Assembly (NCBI GenBank): GCA_020724925.1
Contig: DYGC01000006.1
Location: forward strand, 1 to 34,646
Direction: 5' to 3'
Length of the DNA: 34,646 nucleotides
Origin: Candidatus Paceibacter sp.
GTDB lineage: Bacteria; Patescibacteriota; Patescibacteriia; DYGC01
Shown one piece after another: positions 27,236-34,646 of the stretch. Both the position numbers and the translations under genes were made by a program. The notes beneath the pieces were generated by a model, which did not search any database, was not told the DNA's origin, and saw only the letters and a list, made by a program, of their open reading frames with translations. How positions within the stretch are numbered: position 1 is the stretch's first letter; every line of letters begins with the position of its first letter.

Positions 27236-28444
27236 ATGGATGAGCAACAAAAGAAACTAAAAGTGGAGGAATTGCTGACACGTGGCGTGGAAAATGTTTT
27301 CCCGAACGTGGATTTTTTGCGTGATTTATTGATGAGCGATAAGAAATTGACTTTGTATACCGGCTACGATCCGACCGCGCCCAGTTTGCATTTAGGGAAT
27401 GGCATAACCATGATGAAATTACGACAATTTCAAGATTTGGGGCATAAAGTGATTATGTTAATCGGTGATTTTACCGCCATGATCGGCGATCCCACTGATA
27501 AAAGCGCCGCTCGTCGTAAATTATCACCGGAAGAAGTGAAATCCAATTGGCAAAATTATAAAGATCAAGCCAGTCATATTTTGCGTTTTGATGGCGATAA
27601 TCCGGTGGAAGTTAAATTCAACAGTGAGTGGTTGGCGAAATTATCTTTTGCCGATGTGGTGGAATTAGCCTCACATTTTACCGTGCAGAGAATGATGGAG
27701 CGTGATATGTTTGAGAAACGTTGGGAAGCCGGACAACCGATTTATGTTCATGAATTTATGTATCCTTTAATGCAAGGTTATGATTCCGTCGCCATGAACG
27801 TTGACGGTGAAATTGGTGGCAATGATCAAACTTTCAATATGTTGGCCGGTCGTCATTTGATGCAAGATTTCAAGCAAAAAGAAAAATTCGTTTTGACCAT
27901 TAAATTATTGGCCGATAATACCGGTAAGAAAATGAGTAAGAGCGAAGGTAATACCATTGCCATGGATGACAGTCCGGAAGATATGTTCGGCAAAGTGATG
28001 AGTTGGCCGGATGAAATGATTATCAATTCTTTTGTTTTGTGCACAACGGTGCCGATGAATGAAATCAAGAAAATGGAGCAGGATATGGCGGACGGTGCCA
28101 ACCCACGTGATTACAAAATAAAATTGGCTCAGGAAATTACCGCCGCTTTTTTGGGTGCGGAAGCAGCCAAGAAAGGTTATGAATATTTCACAACGGTTTT
28201 TCAATCTAAAGAATTGCCGGATGAGATTGCCGAATTCGTGGTGGACTCGGATAGCGTGATTGAGGCGTTGCTCGTGAGCGGAGCGGTGGCCACCAAGAGC
28301 GACGCGCGTCGTCAAATTGATCAGGGTGGTGTGAAAATCAACGGTGAAACTGTCACTGATTATGAAGCCAAATTACCGACGAATGAAGATAAAATTTTAT
28401 TGCAAAAAGGTAAGAGATTTTTCGCTTATATTAAACAAAAATAA
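27236..28444 (+). CDS. tyrS: tyrosyl-tRNA synthetase
   Basis: TGYDPTAPSLHLGNG, LIGDFTAMIGDPTDKSAAR, GGNDQTFNMLAGR, KMSKSEGN, C-terminal S4-like domain. Confidence 0.96.
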   Translation: MDEQQKKLKVEELLTRGVENVFPNVDFLRDLLMSDKKLTLYTGYDPTAPSLHLGNGITMMKLRQFQDLGHKVIMLIGDFTAMIGDPTDKSAARRKLSPEEVKSNWQNYKDQASHILRFDGDNPVEVKFNSEWLAKLSFADVVELASHFTVQRMMERDMFEKRWEAGQPIYVHEFMYPLMQGYDSVAMNVDGEIGGNDQTFNMLAGRHLMQDFKQKEKFVLTIKLLADNTGKKMSKSEGNTIAMDDSPEDMFGKVMSWPDEMIINSFVLCTTVPMNEIKKMEQDMADGANPRDYKIKLAQEITAAFLGAEAAKKGYEYFTTVFQSKELPDEIAEFVVDSDSVIEALLVSGAVATKSDARRQIDQGGVKINGETVTDYEAKLPTNEDKILLQKGKRFFAYIKQK

Positions 28445-28464
28445 ATCATAAGAAACATAAAATT

Positions 28465-28752
28465 ATGTGGGAAAAAAGTTTAATGATCACCGGTGCCGTG
28501 GGGATTGTTTTTTCATTTTCGGCTTGCTCTTTGAATTTGAGCGTGCCCAAAGATGTTCCGCCACAGATTATTTTATCTGATAAAACTTTAAGTGAAAAAG
28601 TTAGCGAAGAACCGACACAACCGGTTTTAGAACCAGGTCGTAATGTGATGACTGAAGTTTTGCTTCCGGATGCTGAAAGAAAAACCGAAGCCTTGCTAAA
28701 GCAATATCAAGATAATTTGGAGGCATTGGAGAAAAATTTACCCAAAAATTAA
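28465..28752 (+). CDS. small putative lipoprotein
   Basis: 95 aa; hydrophobic N-terminus ending SFSACS (lipobox-like). Confidence 0.6.
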   Translation: MWEKSLMITGAVGIVFSFSACSLNLSVPKDVPPQIILSDKTLSEKVSEEPTQPVLEPGRNVMTEVLLPDAERKTEALLKQYQDNLEALEKNLPKN

Positions 28753-28770
28753 AATTTAAAATAAAATATT

Positions 28771-29835
28771 ATGAAAAATTATTTAAAATTTTTGGTGATG
28801 ATTGCCTTGCTTGTGGCTTTGCCTGTTCAGGCGGTAGTCTTCAATTTATCGTTGGATAGTATGATTATGTCCAATGAGGTTACTTTGGCCAGTGCTTTAC
28901 CAAATCCGGGGGATGTTGATTCTGATGATTATAGAATTGAGTTAGCTAATACCACTTTGGATATGGAACCTTTAATGATGTATAAAGAGGAATTTAACGC
29001 TTTTGATATTGGTATTTTGGCACCTTATGATTTGAAAATTTATAATGATTTACAAAATCAATTGGATATCGCGATGGCCCCAATGGTTTTCGCGGTTGAT
29101 GAACGAGTTTTTGACTCATCTTTAAATCTTTATCGCGATGATCGAATTAGAGAAATTAAACAAATTCATGCCGGGGACATTGCCACTGAAAATGATGAGT
29201 TAGGTCTTTTGGAAGATAGTGTAAAAGAATTTGCCATTACTTTACGAAATCAATTAGAAGCGAAGGCGGTTTTAATGGAAAAGGAACAAGAGCAGAGGAT
29301 TTTAAATTTGCAATTGAGTTTGCAGGATTTTAAAAAATATTATTTGGTTAAAAAAGAAGAAGATTCCAGTTTGCGTAGTGGCAGTTTGACTGATAGCCCG
29401 GTGGTGGCCGATATGGACGTGACTATGGAAAAAACCTCTTTAGCTTATAAATCATTAACTGAAAAGCAAACTGATTTTGTGGCTAGTGCATCGAGCACGA
29501 GCAGTGATGATTCTTTGAACGCCACCTATGTCGAGCAATTAACAACGCAGGTCAGCAATGATCTTGATACTTTTGCTCCAATGTTTGATAGCTTAAATGA
29601 GCAACAAGCAACCATCGTTTCTTTGAGTAATGATATTAAATTGTTGAGCGCTCCACTTGAATCGACAACCGGTTCTTATGATGATATGTGGGTGATGGAA
29701 GAGCAAGATGCTTTGTTGGCGGAAAAAGAATTACAATTGCAAGAAGAGTTAAATACCTATTATCAAATGCAATTGGAGACGCAAGATGCTTTGAATACCA
29801 GTTTGATGTCATTGAATACTTTTTCATTAAATTAA
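28771..29835 (+). CDS. predicted exported coiled-coil-rich protein, unknown function
   Basis: MKNYLKFLVMIALLVALPVQAV signal peptide; heptad-like E/Q/L-rich segments. Confidence 0.7.
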   Translation: MKNYLKFLVMIALLVALPVQAVVFNLSLDSMIMSNEVTLASALPNPGDVDSDDYRIELANTTLDMEPLMMYKEEFNAFDIGILAPYDLKIYNDLQNQLDIAMAPMVFAVDERVFDSSLNLYRDDRIREIKQIHAGDIATENDELGLLEDSVKEFAITLRNQLEAKAVLMEKEQEQRILNLQLSLQDFKKYYLVKKEEDSSLRSGSLTDSPVVADMDVTMEKTSLAYKSLTEKQTDFVASASSTSSDDSLNATYVEQLTTQVSNDLDTFAPMFDSLNEQQATIVSLSNDIKLLSAPLESTTGSYDDMWVMEEQDALLAEKELQLQEELNTYYQMQLETQDALNTSLMSLNTFSLN

Positions 29836-29845
29836 ATAAAAAAAT

Positions 29846-30097
29846 ATGGGTTGGATTGGAAGAATCATTGTCGGGGGATTGTTAGTGTTCGTTGGCTATT
29901 TATTTGTCCGCCATGCTACATGGTTTGTTTATAATGTAATGCGGATTCCTTGGGCGGAAAAATGGTTACGTAGCAGCCATAATTTTTATCGCTTGTTTGG
30001 TATTATTTTAATTTTTATTGGAATGTTGGTGATGACTAATTTGTGGGATTCTTTTTTGATGGCGACTTTAGGTCGTTTATTGGGGGCGAACAAATAA
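29846..30097 (+). CDS. small membrane protein, two predicted TM helices
   Basis: 83 aa with two hydrophobic stretches (IIVGGLLVFVGYLFV, LFGIILIFIGMLVM). Confidence 0.65.
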   Translation: MGWIGRIIVGGLLVFVGYLFVRHATWFVYNVMRIPWAEKWLRSSHNFYRLFGIILIFIGMLVMTNLWDSFLMATLGRLLGANK

Positions 30098-30112
30098 TTA
30101 ATATTTTGTTTT

Positions 30113-30652
30113 ATGGCACACAATACAGTGCTTTACTCTTACCCAGAATTACAAAAGTATCTTCACTTTAAGGAGGGAGATAAAATTTTGGATTTAGGAA
30201 GTGGCAAGCAAGGTTACTTTACTTTTTGGGCAGCCCAAAAGGTTGGTAAGCAAGGAAAAGTTTGGTCAGTCGACAAAGCGGATGTAGCAGTTTCCAATAT
30301 TGACAGCCTTTCAAAATTGTATAATTATAGTAATGTTAAGGCGTTAAAGGCAGATATTGAGGAATTGTCCGGTTTGCCTTTTGAGCAGGGTAGTATGGAT
30401 ACCATTTTGTTGGTTAATGTTTTAACCGAATTAAAACGACAAAATGCCTTATTGGCGGAAGTTCGTAACTTGTTAAAACAAAATGGTTCTTTATTGATTA
30501 TGGATTGGGCTGATAACAGTTTTCCGCAGGCACCCAAATCCTTGTTAAGCAAAGAACAGGTTAAAAATTGGCTTAAAGATAATTATTATCTAGTTAAGAG
30601 TGATTGGAAACCTGGTCCGTATCATTACGCTTTGCTCGCGACTAAATATTAA
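30113..30652 (+). CDS. class I SAM-dependent methyltransferase
   Basis: GDKILDLGSGKQGYFTFWAAQKVGKQGKVWSVDKA; MDTILLVNVLTEL; NGSLLIMDW. Confidence 0.85.
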   Translation: MAHNTVLYSYPELQKYLHFKEGDKILDLGSGKQGYFTFWAAQKVGKQGKVWSVDKADVAVSNIDSLSKLYNYSNVKALKADIEELSGLPFEQGSMDTILLVNVLTELKRQNALLAEVRNLLKQNGSLLIMDWADNSFPQAPKSLLSKEQVKNWLKDNYYLVKSDWKPGPYHYALLATKY

Positions 30653-30666
30653 AAAGGAACTTAATT

Positions 30667-31029
30667 ATGATTAATTGGAGCGAGATGTTCTCGGTGGATT
30701 ATTGGTTTTCTAGTAAAGCGTTATCCGGCCCTTTTCTCTGGGTTTTAGGAGCTTTATTTGCGGTTGTGTTGATCTCTGGAGTGGTGATTGATATTTTGTT
30801 GGCCATTCGCCAAATTATTAATTATAGAAGTGTTTTTCGCCAAATCAGCAGTTTTGCTTGGACCATGGGTTTGATTGGTTTAATTTGGTTGTTTTTCTTC
30901 TATCAGGGTGTGTATATTCTAAGTGCTCGCGTTTGGTTCTTGGTGTGGTTGGCGATTGCTTTAGTGTGGTTGTATTTTGTGTATAATTTCTATAAACAAA
31001 TAAAAGCCAAATATTTAGGCAAAAGATAA
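30667..31029 (+). CDS. membrane protein of unknown function
   Basis: 120 aa, about three TM segments; TGA/ATG-type close coupling with the next gene. Confidence 0.65.
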   Translation: MINWSEMFSVDYWFSSKALSGPFLWVLGALFAVVLISGVVIDILLAIRQIINYRSVFRQISSFAWTMGLIGLIWLFFFYQGVYILSARVWFLVWLAIALVWLYFVYNFYKQIKAKYLGKR

Positions 31030-31382
31030 TGTCAGCTTTAAAGTTAGGACAACAAGGGGAGCGTTGGGCAAGTGATTATTTATCAGAACAAGGGTTTCTT
31101 GTTAAGGAGAAAAATTATCACTGTCGTGGAGGCGAAATTGATATCATCGCTGAAAAGGCGGGCCGTTTACATTTTATTGAGGTAAAAACCCGTCGTCCGC
31201 AAGAATTGTGTTTTTCCGATGAATTGATTCCGGCTAAAAAACGTCAATGCTTAAATACTTGTATTAATAATTATTTGTTTAAGAAAGGGGTTAGCCATGA
31301 TAATTATCAGTTGGATTTGTTGTTGGTTTTAGTGGATCCACGAGGAAATTTAAAGCAAATTGATTTGTTTGAAGGGATTTGA
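31029..31382 (+). CDS. UPF0102 / YraN-family nuclease-like protein
   Basis: GQQGERWASDYLSEQGFLVKEKNYHCRGGEIDIIAEKAGRLHFIEVKTRR (PD-(D/E)xK-like). Confidence 0.92.
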   Translation: MSALKLGQQGERWASDYLSEQGFLVKEKNYHCRGGEIDIIAEKAGRLHFIEVKTRRPQELCFSDELIPAKKRQCLNTCINNYLFKKGVSHDNYQLDLLLVLVDPRGNLKQIDLFEGI

Positions 31383-31390
31383 AATAAGTA

Positions 31391-31418
31391 TTGCAAAAAA
31401 AAGATTATTTGCTATAAT
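31391..31418 (+). promoter_or_regulatory. candidate tRNA-Gly promoter (TTGCAA-16-TATAAT)
   Basis: TTGCAA at 31391-31396, TATAAT at 31413-31418; same architecture as the tuf promoter candidate. Confidence 0.7.
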
Positions 31419-31433
31419 AGGCAATAGTTAAAT

Positions 31434-31510
31434 GCGAGAGTAGCTCAGTTGGCTAGAGCGTCGCCTTGCCAAGGCGAAGGTCGCGGGTTCGAACCCCGTT
31501 TCTCGCTCCA
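31434..31510 (+). tRNA. tRNA-Gly (anticodon GCC), CCA encoded
   Basis: Cloverleaf: GCGAGAG acceptor, anticodon stem/loop TCGCC-TTGCCAA-GGCGA, GGTTCGAACC T-arm, TTCTCGC-T-CCA. Confidence 0.95.
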
Positions 31511-31515
31511 TTGAT

Positions 31516-31602
31516 GCGGGTGTGGTGGAATTGGTAGACACGCGGGACTTAAAATCCCGTGGAAGTGATTCCGTGTCGGTTCGAGTCCGACCATCCGCAC
31601 CA
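31516..31602 (+). tRNA. tRNA-Leu (anticodon TAA), CCA encoded
   Basis: Class II tRNA; CGGGA-CTTAAAA-TCCCG anticodon arm, long variable arm, CGGTTCGAGTCCG T-arm, 3' CCA. Confidence 0.95.
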
Positions 31603-31610
31603 GCGAATTA

Positions 31611-31632
31611 GAATCCGTAAGGGTTCTTTTTT
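31611..31632 (+). terminator. short intrinsic terminator after the tRNA pair
   Basis: GAATCC-GTAA-GGGTTC followed by TTTTTT. Confidence 0.7.
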
Positions 31633-31640
31633 GTTGGTTT

Positions 31641-31811
31641 GTCATTGCGAGGCATGAAACATCGGACATTGTCATTGCTTCGGCCGCCCGCAGGGCGGCC
31701 GAAGCAATCTCGTGAGATGTTGATTCACGAGTTTGCTTCTTTGTCCCTAAAGGGACGCCTCGCAATGACAATCGTTGTTCGCGTTTTGGTGTATCGTCGT
31801 CTCGCAATGCC
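31641..31811. repeat. REP/MITE-like composite palindromic repeat between tRNA genes
   Basis: Terminal GTCATTGCGAGGC(31641-31653)/GCCTCGCAATGAC(31757-31769); internal 16-bp stem ATTGCTTCGGCCGCCC/GGGCGGCCGAAGCAAT; a third partial end CGTCTCGCAATGCC at 31798-31811. Confidence 0.75.
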
Positions 31812-31829
31812 GATATTGTCGACTTTTTA

Positions 31830-31858
31830 TTTACATTTTCCATATTCTAACCTATAAT
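31830..31858 (+). promoter_or_regulatory. candidate promoter for tRNA-Leu(UAG) (TTTACA-17-TATAAT)
   Basis: TTTACA at 31830-31835, TATAAT at 31853-31858. Confidence 0.65.
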
Positions 31859-31870
31859 AATCCTAATCTA

Positions 31871-31951
31871 GCCGAGGTGGCGGAATTGGTAGACGCGCCT
31901 GCCTTAGGAGCAGGTACGATGAGTGTGCAGGTTCGAGTCCTGTCCTCGGCA
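31871..31951 (+). tRNA. tRNA-Leu (anticodon TAG), CCA not encoded
   Basis: GCCGAGG acceptor, CCTGC-CTTAGGA-GCAGG anticodon arm, AGGTTCGAGTCCT T-arm, CCTCGGC-A then CTGG. Confidence 0.94.
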
Positions 31952-31965
31952 CTGGTAAATATTTG

Positions 31966-31994
31966 AAAAAATCTCTTTTTGTAGGGATTTTTTT
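31966..31994 (+). terminator. intrinsic terminator after tRNA-Leu(UAG)
   Basis: AAAAATCTC...GGGATTTTTTT with T-tract. Confidence 0.7.
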
Positions 31995-32006
31995 GTTGTT
32001 TTGCGG

Positions 32007-32035
32007 TTGACATCAGCAAATAATCCTGTTATTTT
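32007..32035 (+). promoter_or_regulatory. candidate promoter for the M16 peptidase gene (TTGACA-17-TATTTT)
   Basis: Consensus -35 TTGACA at 32007-32012; weaker -10 at 32030-32035. Confidence 0.5.
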
Positions 32036-32086
32036 AAAATTAATGTTTTTTGACAACTAAACCAATCACAAAGGAGTTTTTTTTTC

Positions 32087-33364
32087 ATGGAAAAGACGTT
32101 TGAATTTGTTGTTGATTATCAAGAGCGGGTTTTGCCCAATGGGCTAACCGTTATCGCCGCTCAACGTCCGCAGGCTCAATGGCAGGAGCTGTTGATTTGC
32201 GTGCGGTCGGGGGCGAAAGATGACCCGGTCGGCCTGGAAGGGCTGGCTCATTTCTTGGAGCATCAAATCATGTGCGAAGCGGATTTGACTTGCTTCGAGT
32301 TTGAGGATTTTTTTATTAACCAGGGTGGCAACGCCAAATCCGGGGCAACCGGTATGTTGTTGACCTATTGGCGTTTCATGCTGCCTAAAGAAGTCTTTGC
32401 GACGGGCGTGGATCTGCTCGCTCGTTTTCTGTTTGCGCCTCGGTGGGATCACAGTGCGCTCTTTTCGCAAGAAAGGGAAGCGGTGCTCCGTGAGTACCAC
32501 GAGAAAAAGAGTTCTTTTCCGCAAGCGGAACTCTTGCGCTTGTACCAAGTTCTGTTTCCCAACAGGCTTGCCTTGCGCCATTTGAGAGGACCAATTGGGA
32601 CCTTAACCGGTATCAATTCCGTCACTTTGGCTGATTTGGCTAAATTCCATCAGCAACATTACCAGCCGAGCAACCTGGTTTTGTTTGCTGAAGGTGGTTT
32701 CTCCGCCGATGATTTGGTGGAGATTCTGGGAAAAAGCCAATTCGGTGCAGGAAACGAGCCGGCTTGGCAAAATCCTTTGGTCGAATTGTCCACGGAGCCG
32801 TATCCTCCCAAGTTCCGACGGGTGGAGTACCGGTTAAGCGATTGGGGTTACCCGGAAAGTGGCCAAACCGAGGTCACTTTGCGGGGAACGGTTCCTGCAA
32901 AACGGAGTCCGGTTAACGAACTGCTGCAAATGGCCATTGGTGACCAGGCTTTCCGGATTCTGCGGACCGAACGCAACCTGGTCTATTCCACCCAGCAGTC
33001 TTTTATGTCCGATTTTCCGCAGTCAAACCAATTCAAGTTTGTCGCGGTTTTGGACAAGGGGATTGATCCTGAGGTAGTGCCACAGGCGTGGCATGAATGC
33101 CTCAAGTGGGTGGAAAGCAAGGAATTTGAGGATTTTGTGCAGAAAAAACGAGCGAATTTTCTGTCAAAATCCCGGTTCCCTGATTACTACCAGTGGAATT
33201 ATCCGGGCTTGCTTGAGCTCGCTGAAGCTTACATCGAGTCCGTTCCCTTGTCAGTGCTTTCTCAGGCAGCGACGATTGCCCGTTGGGAAGCCCTGACCTT
33301 GGAGGATTGCCGTGCCTATATTACGTACTTGAAAGAGTATGTGATGGTTATTGGGCACAGATAG
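32087..33364 (+). CDS. M16-family zinc peptidase (insulinase/pitrilysin-like)
   Basis: LAHFLEHQIM carries the inverted zinc motif HxxEH; VLPNGLTVIA N-terminus; QREREAVLxEY-like segment; strong SD AAAGGAG. Confidence 0.9.
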   Translation: MEKTFEFVVDYQERVLPNGLTVIAAQRPQAQWQELLICVRSGAKDDPVGLEGLAHFLEHQIMCEADLTCFEFEDFFINQGGNAKSGATGMLLTYWRFMLPKEVFATGVDLLARFLFAPRWDHSALFSQEREAVLREYHEKKSSFPQAELLRLYQVLFPNRLALRHLRGPIGTLTGINSVTLADLAKFHQQHYQPSNLVLFAEGGFSADDLVEILGKSQFGAGNEPAWQNPLVELSTEPYPPKFRRVEYRLSDWGYPESGQTEVTLRGTVPAKRSPVNELLQMAIGDQAFRILRTERNLVYSTQQSFMSDFPQSNQFKFVAVLDKGIDPEVVPQAWHECLKWVESKEFEDFVQKKRANFLSKSRFPDYYQWNYPGLLELAEAYIESVPLSVLSQAATIARWEALTLEDCRAYITYLKEYVMVIGHR

Positions 33365-33375
33365 TTGTTTCATTG

Positions 33376-33401
33376 GCCTCACTTTCGAGTGGGGCTTTTT
33401 T
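33376..33401 (+). terminator. intrinsic terminator with TTCG tetraloop after the M16 gene
   Basis: GCCTCACT-TTCG-AGTGGGGC followed by TTTTTTATTT. Confidence 0.9.
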
Positions 33402-33430
33402 ATTTCTTACATTTATACTAAAATATAAAT

Positions 33431-34588
33431 ATGAAAAAAACTTTAATTTATTTTTTAATTTTGTTGCTGGCGGCGGTCGGCGTGGGCCTGACTTTTTTGA
33501 CTTTGTCACGCTCGGCTGATGAGAGAACGTTTTTATCTTTTTTGACCGAAGGTTTTAAACCGGCACCGACGGAAGAGGAGAGGATTCTGGCAGCGATTGA
33601 TGATCAAATTGAATCCATGACTTTGGAAGAAAAAGTCGGGCAACTGTTTATGGTGGGCTTTGCCGGCAAAACCGTGACGCCGGAATTGCGTGAGTCATTT
33701 GCCAAAAATCATTGGGGAGGCGTGATTTTATTAGGATACAATTTAGGTTCAACGGAAAATATTCAAACTTTGATTCGTGATTTGCAAACTTTGTCGTCGC
33801 TACCGCTGTTTGTCTCGGTGGATCAGGAGGGCGGGCCGGTCAGTCGTTTGAAAAATATCAATATGGTCGGGCAGGCCAAAATCACGAACGAAGCCGAGGC
33901 GCGCGCGGTGGCGTTGGAGCGTGGGGAGCAGTTGCGGGCTTTGGGTTTTAACGTCAATTACGCACCGGTTTTGGATTATGTAACTAAAAGTAATTCCTTT
34001 TTGTTTGATCGGGTTTTTCTGGGAACGTTGGCGGAGCGGACGGCTTTGGCGCAAGCGATGATCAGTGCTTATCAATCGGTTAAAATAATTCCCGTCACCA
34101 AGCATTTTCCCGGTCACCCCGACGATAAAATTGATTCCCATCAAGCTTTGCCAACGGCCCCTTTAAGCAAGTCCGAAGTCTTGGCCAACGCCCAAAGTTT
34201 TAAAGATACTTTAAACAATGGTCCGCTGATGGTGATGAGTGGCCATGTTTCTTATCCGCAAGTGGACGCACTTTATCCGGCGTCGTTATCATCAATTTTT
34301 TTGACCGATATTTTGCGGGGCGAGTGGGGCTATGAAGGTGTTATCATTACTGATGATTTGGAAATGGGAGCGTTGCAAAACAATTTTAGTAATGCGGAAA
34401 TCGCGCGCTTGGCATTTTTGGCGGGAAATGATATTTTGCTTTATGTCAGCACTTTGGAAAAACAGTTAGCCGCCTATGACGTGATTGTGCAAGCGGTTTT
34501 ATCGGGGGAAATTTCCGAGGAGCGTTTGCAGCAATCATTGCGTCGGATTTTACTTTTAAAACATAAAATTTTTAATCTATATGATTAG
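33431..34588 (+). CDS. GH3 family beta-N-acetylhexosaminidase-like protein, N-terminally membrane-anchored
   Basis: N-terminal TM; QLFMVGFAG, VDQEGGPVSRL, VTKHFPGHPDDKIDSHQALPT, VIITDDLEMGAL. Confidence 0.93.
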   Translation: MKKTLIYFLILLLAAVGVGLTFLTLSRSADERTFLSFLTEGFKPAPTEEERILAAIDDQIESMTLEEKVGQLFMVGFAGKTVTPELRESFAKNHWGGVILLGYNLGSTENIQTLIRDLQTLSSLPLFVSVDQEGGPVSRLKNINMVGQAKITNEAEARAVALERGEQLRALGFNVNYAPVLDYVTKSNSFLFDRVFLGTLAERTALAQAMISAYQSVKIIPVTKHFPGHPDDKIDSHQALPTAPLSKSEVLANAQSFKDTLNNGPLMVMSGHVSYPQVDALYPASLSSIFLTDILRGEWGYEGVIITDDLEMGALQNNFSNAEIARLAFLAGNDILLYVSTLEKQLAAYDVIVQAVLSGEISEERLQQSLRRILLLKHKIFNLYD

Positions 34589-34646
34589 TTGGTTGCATAC
34601 TAATTTACCGTAAGCGTTGTAGGGAACAATCGGGCCTTTGCAAATT

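Noticed and set aside
21865-29508. Identical 16-mer GAGCACGAGCAGTGAT in recO (21865-21880) and in the exported coiled-coil gene (29493-29508)
   Set aside because: Isolated, no flanking similarity, different local codon context; compatible with chance in a 35-kb window.
31445-31843. 132-aa minus-strand ORF containing MVGLEPTRNHFHGILSPACLPIPPHPHQWSEKRGSNPRPSPWQGDALAN
   Set aside because: Classic spurious translation of the antisense strand of tRNA-Leu and tRNA-Gly; not a gene.
31775-31966. 63-aa plus-strand ORF with AEVAELVDAPALGAGTMSVQVRVLSSA
   Set aside because: Spurious read-through of tRNA-Leu(UAG); a well-known false ORF pattern.
1-34646. CRISPR array, prophage, toxin-antitoxin or restriction-modification cluster
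   Set aside because: No regularly spaced direct repeats, no integrase/capsid/transposase and no R-M or TA-like pairs were recognisable on either strand.

Overview
This window looks like a chromosomal core region from a Patescibacteria/CPR-type bacterium. That placement is an inference from AT-rich DNA, the gene order str-S10-spc-secY-adk-map, the absence of rpmD (uL30) between rpsE and rplO, and many small lineage-type proteins. The left flank has a truncated minus-strand CDS, a small membrane protein, an rfbD-like reductase, a minus-strand 535-aa protein with three tandem HTH-like modules, and a 187-aa unknown. The centre is a long co-directional ribosomal run: rpsL, rpsG, fusA, tuf, rpsJ, rplC, rplD, rplW, rplB, rpsS, rplV, rpsC, rplP, rpmC, rpsQ, rplN, rplX, rplE, rpsN, rpsH, rplF, rplR, rpsE, rplO, secY, then adk, map, ruvX and recO. 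Downstream are a radical SAM protein, a DUF5680-like protein, a lipoprotein, rpsA, ftsH, tyrS, a cluster of exported/membrane unknowns, a methyltransferase, a YraN-family protein, three tRNAs (Gly-GCC, Leu-UAA, Leu-UAG) with a REP/MITE-like palindromic cluster between the two Leu tRNAs, an M16 peptidase with foreign-looking composition, and a GH3 beta-N-acetylhexosaminidase. The most interesting non-annotated signals are: (i) an rpsA leader in which one AAAAAATAG segment can pair with either of two CTATTTTTT copies, one of them abutting the start codon; (ii) the triple-repeat protein; (iii) a 20-bp palindrome in front of tuf; (iv) structured leaders before rpsL and rplC; (v) the REP-like cluster between tRNA genes. 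No CRISPR array, prophage or transposase was found.
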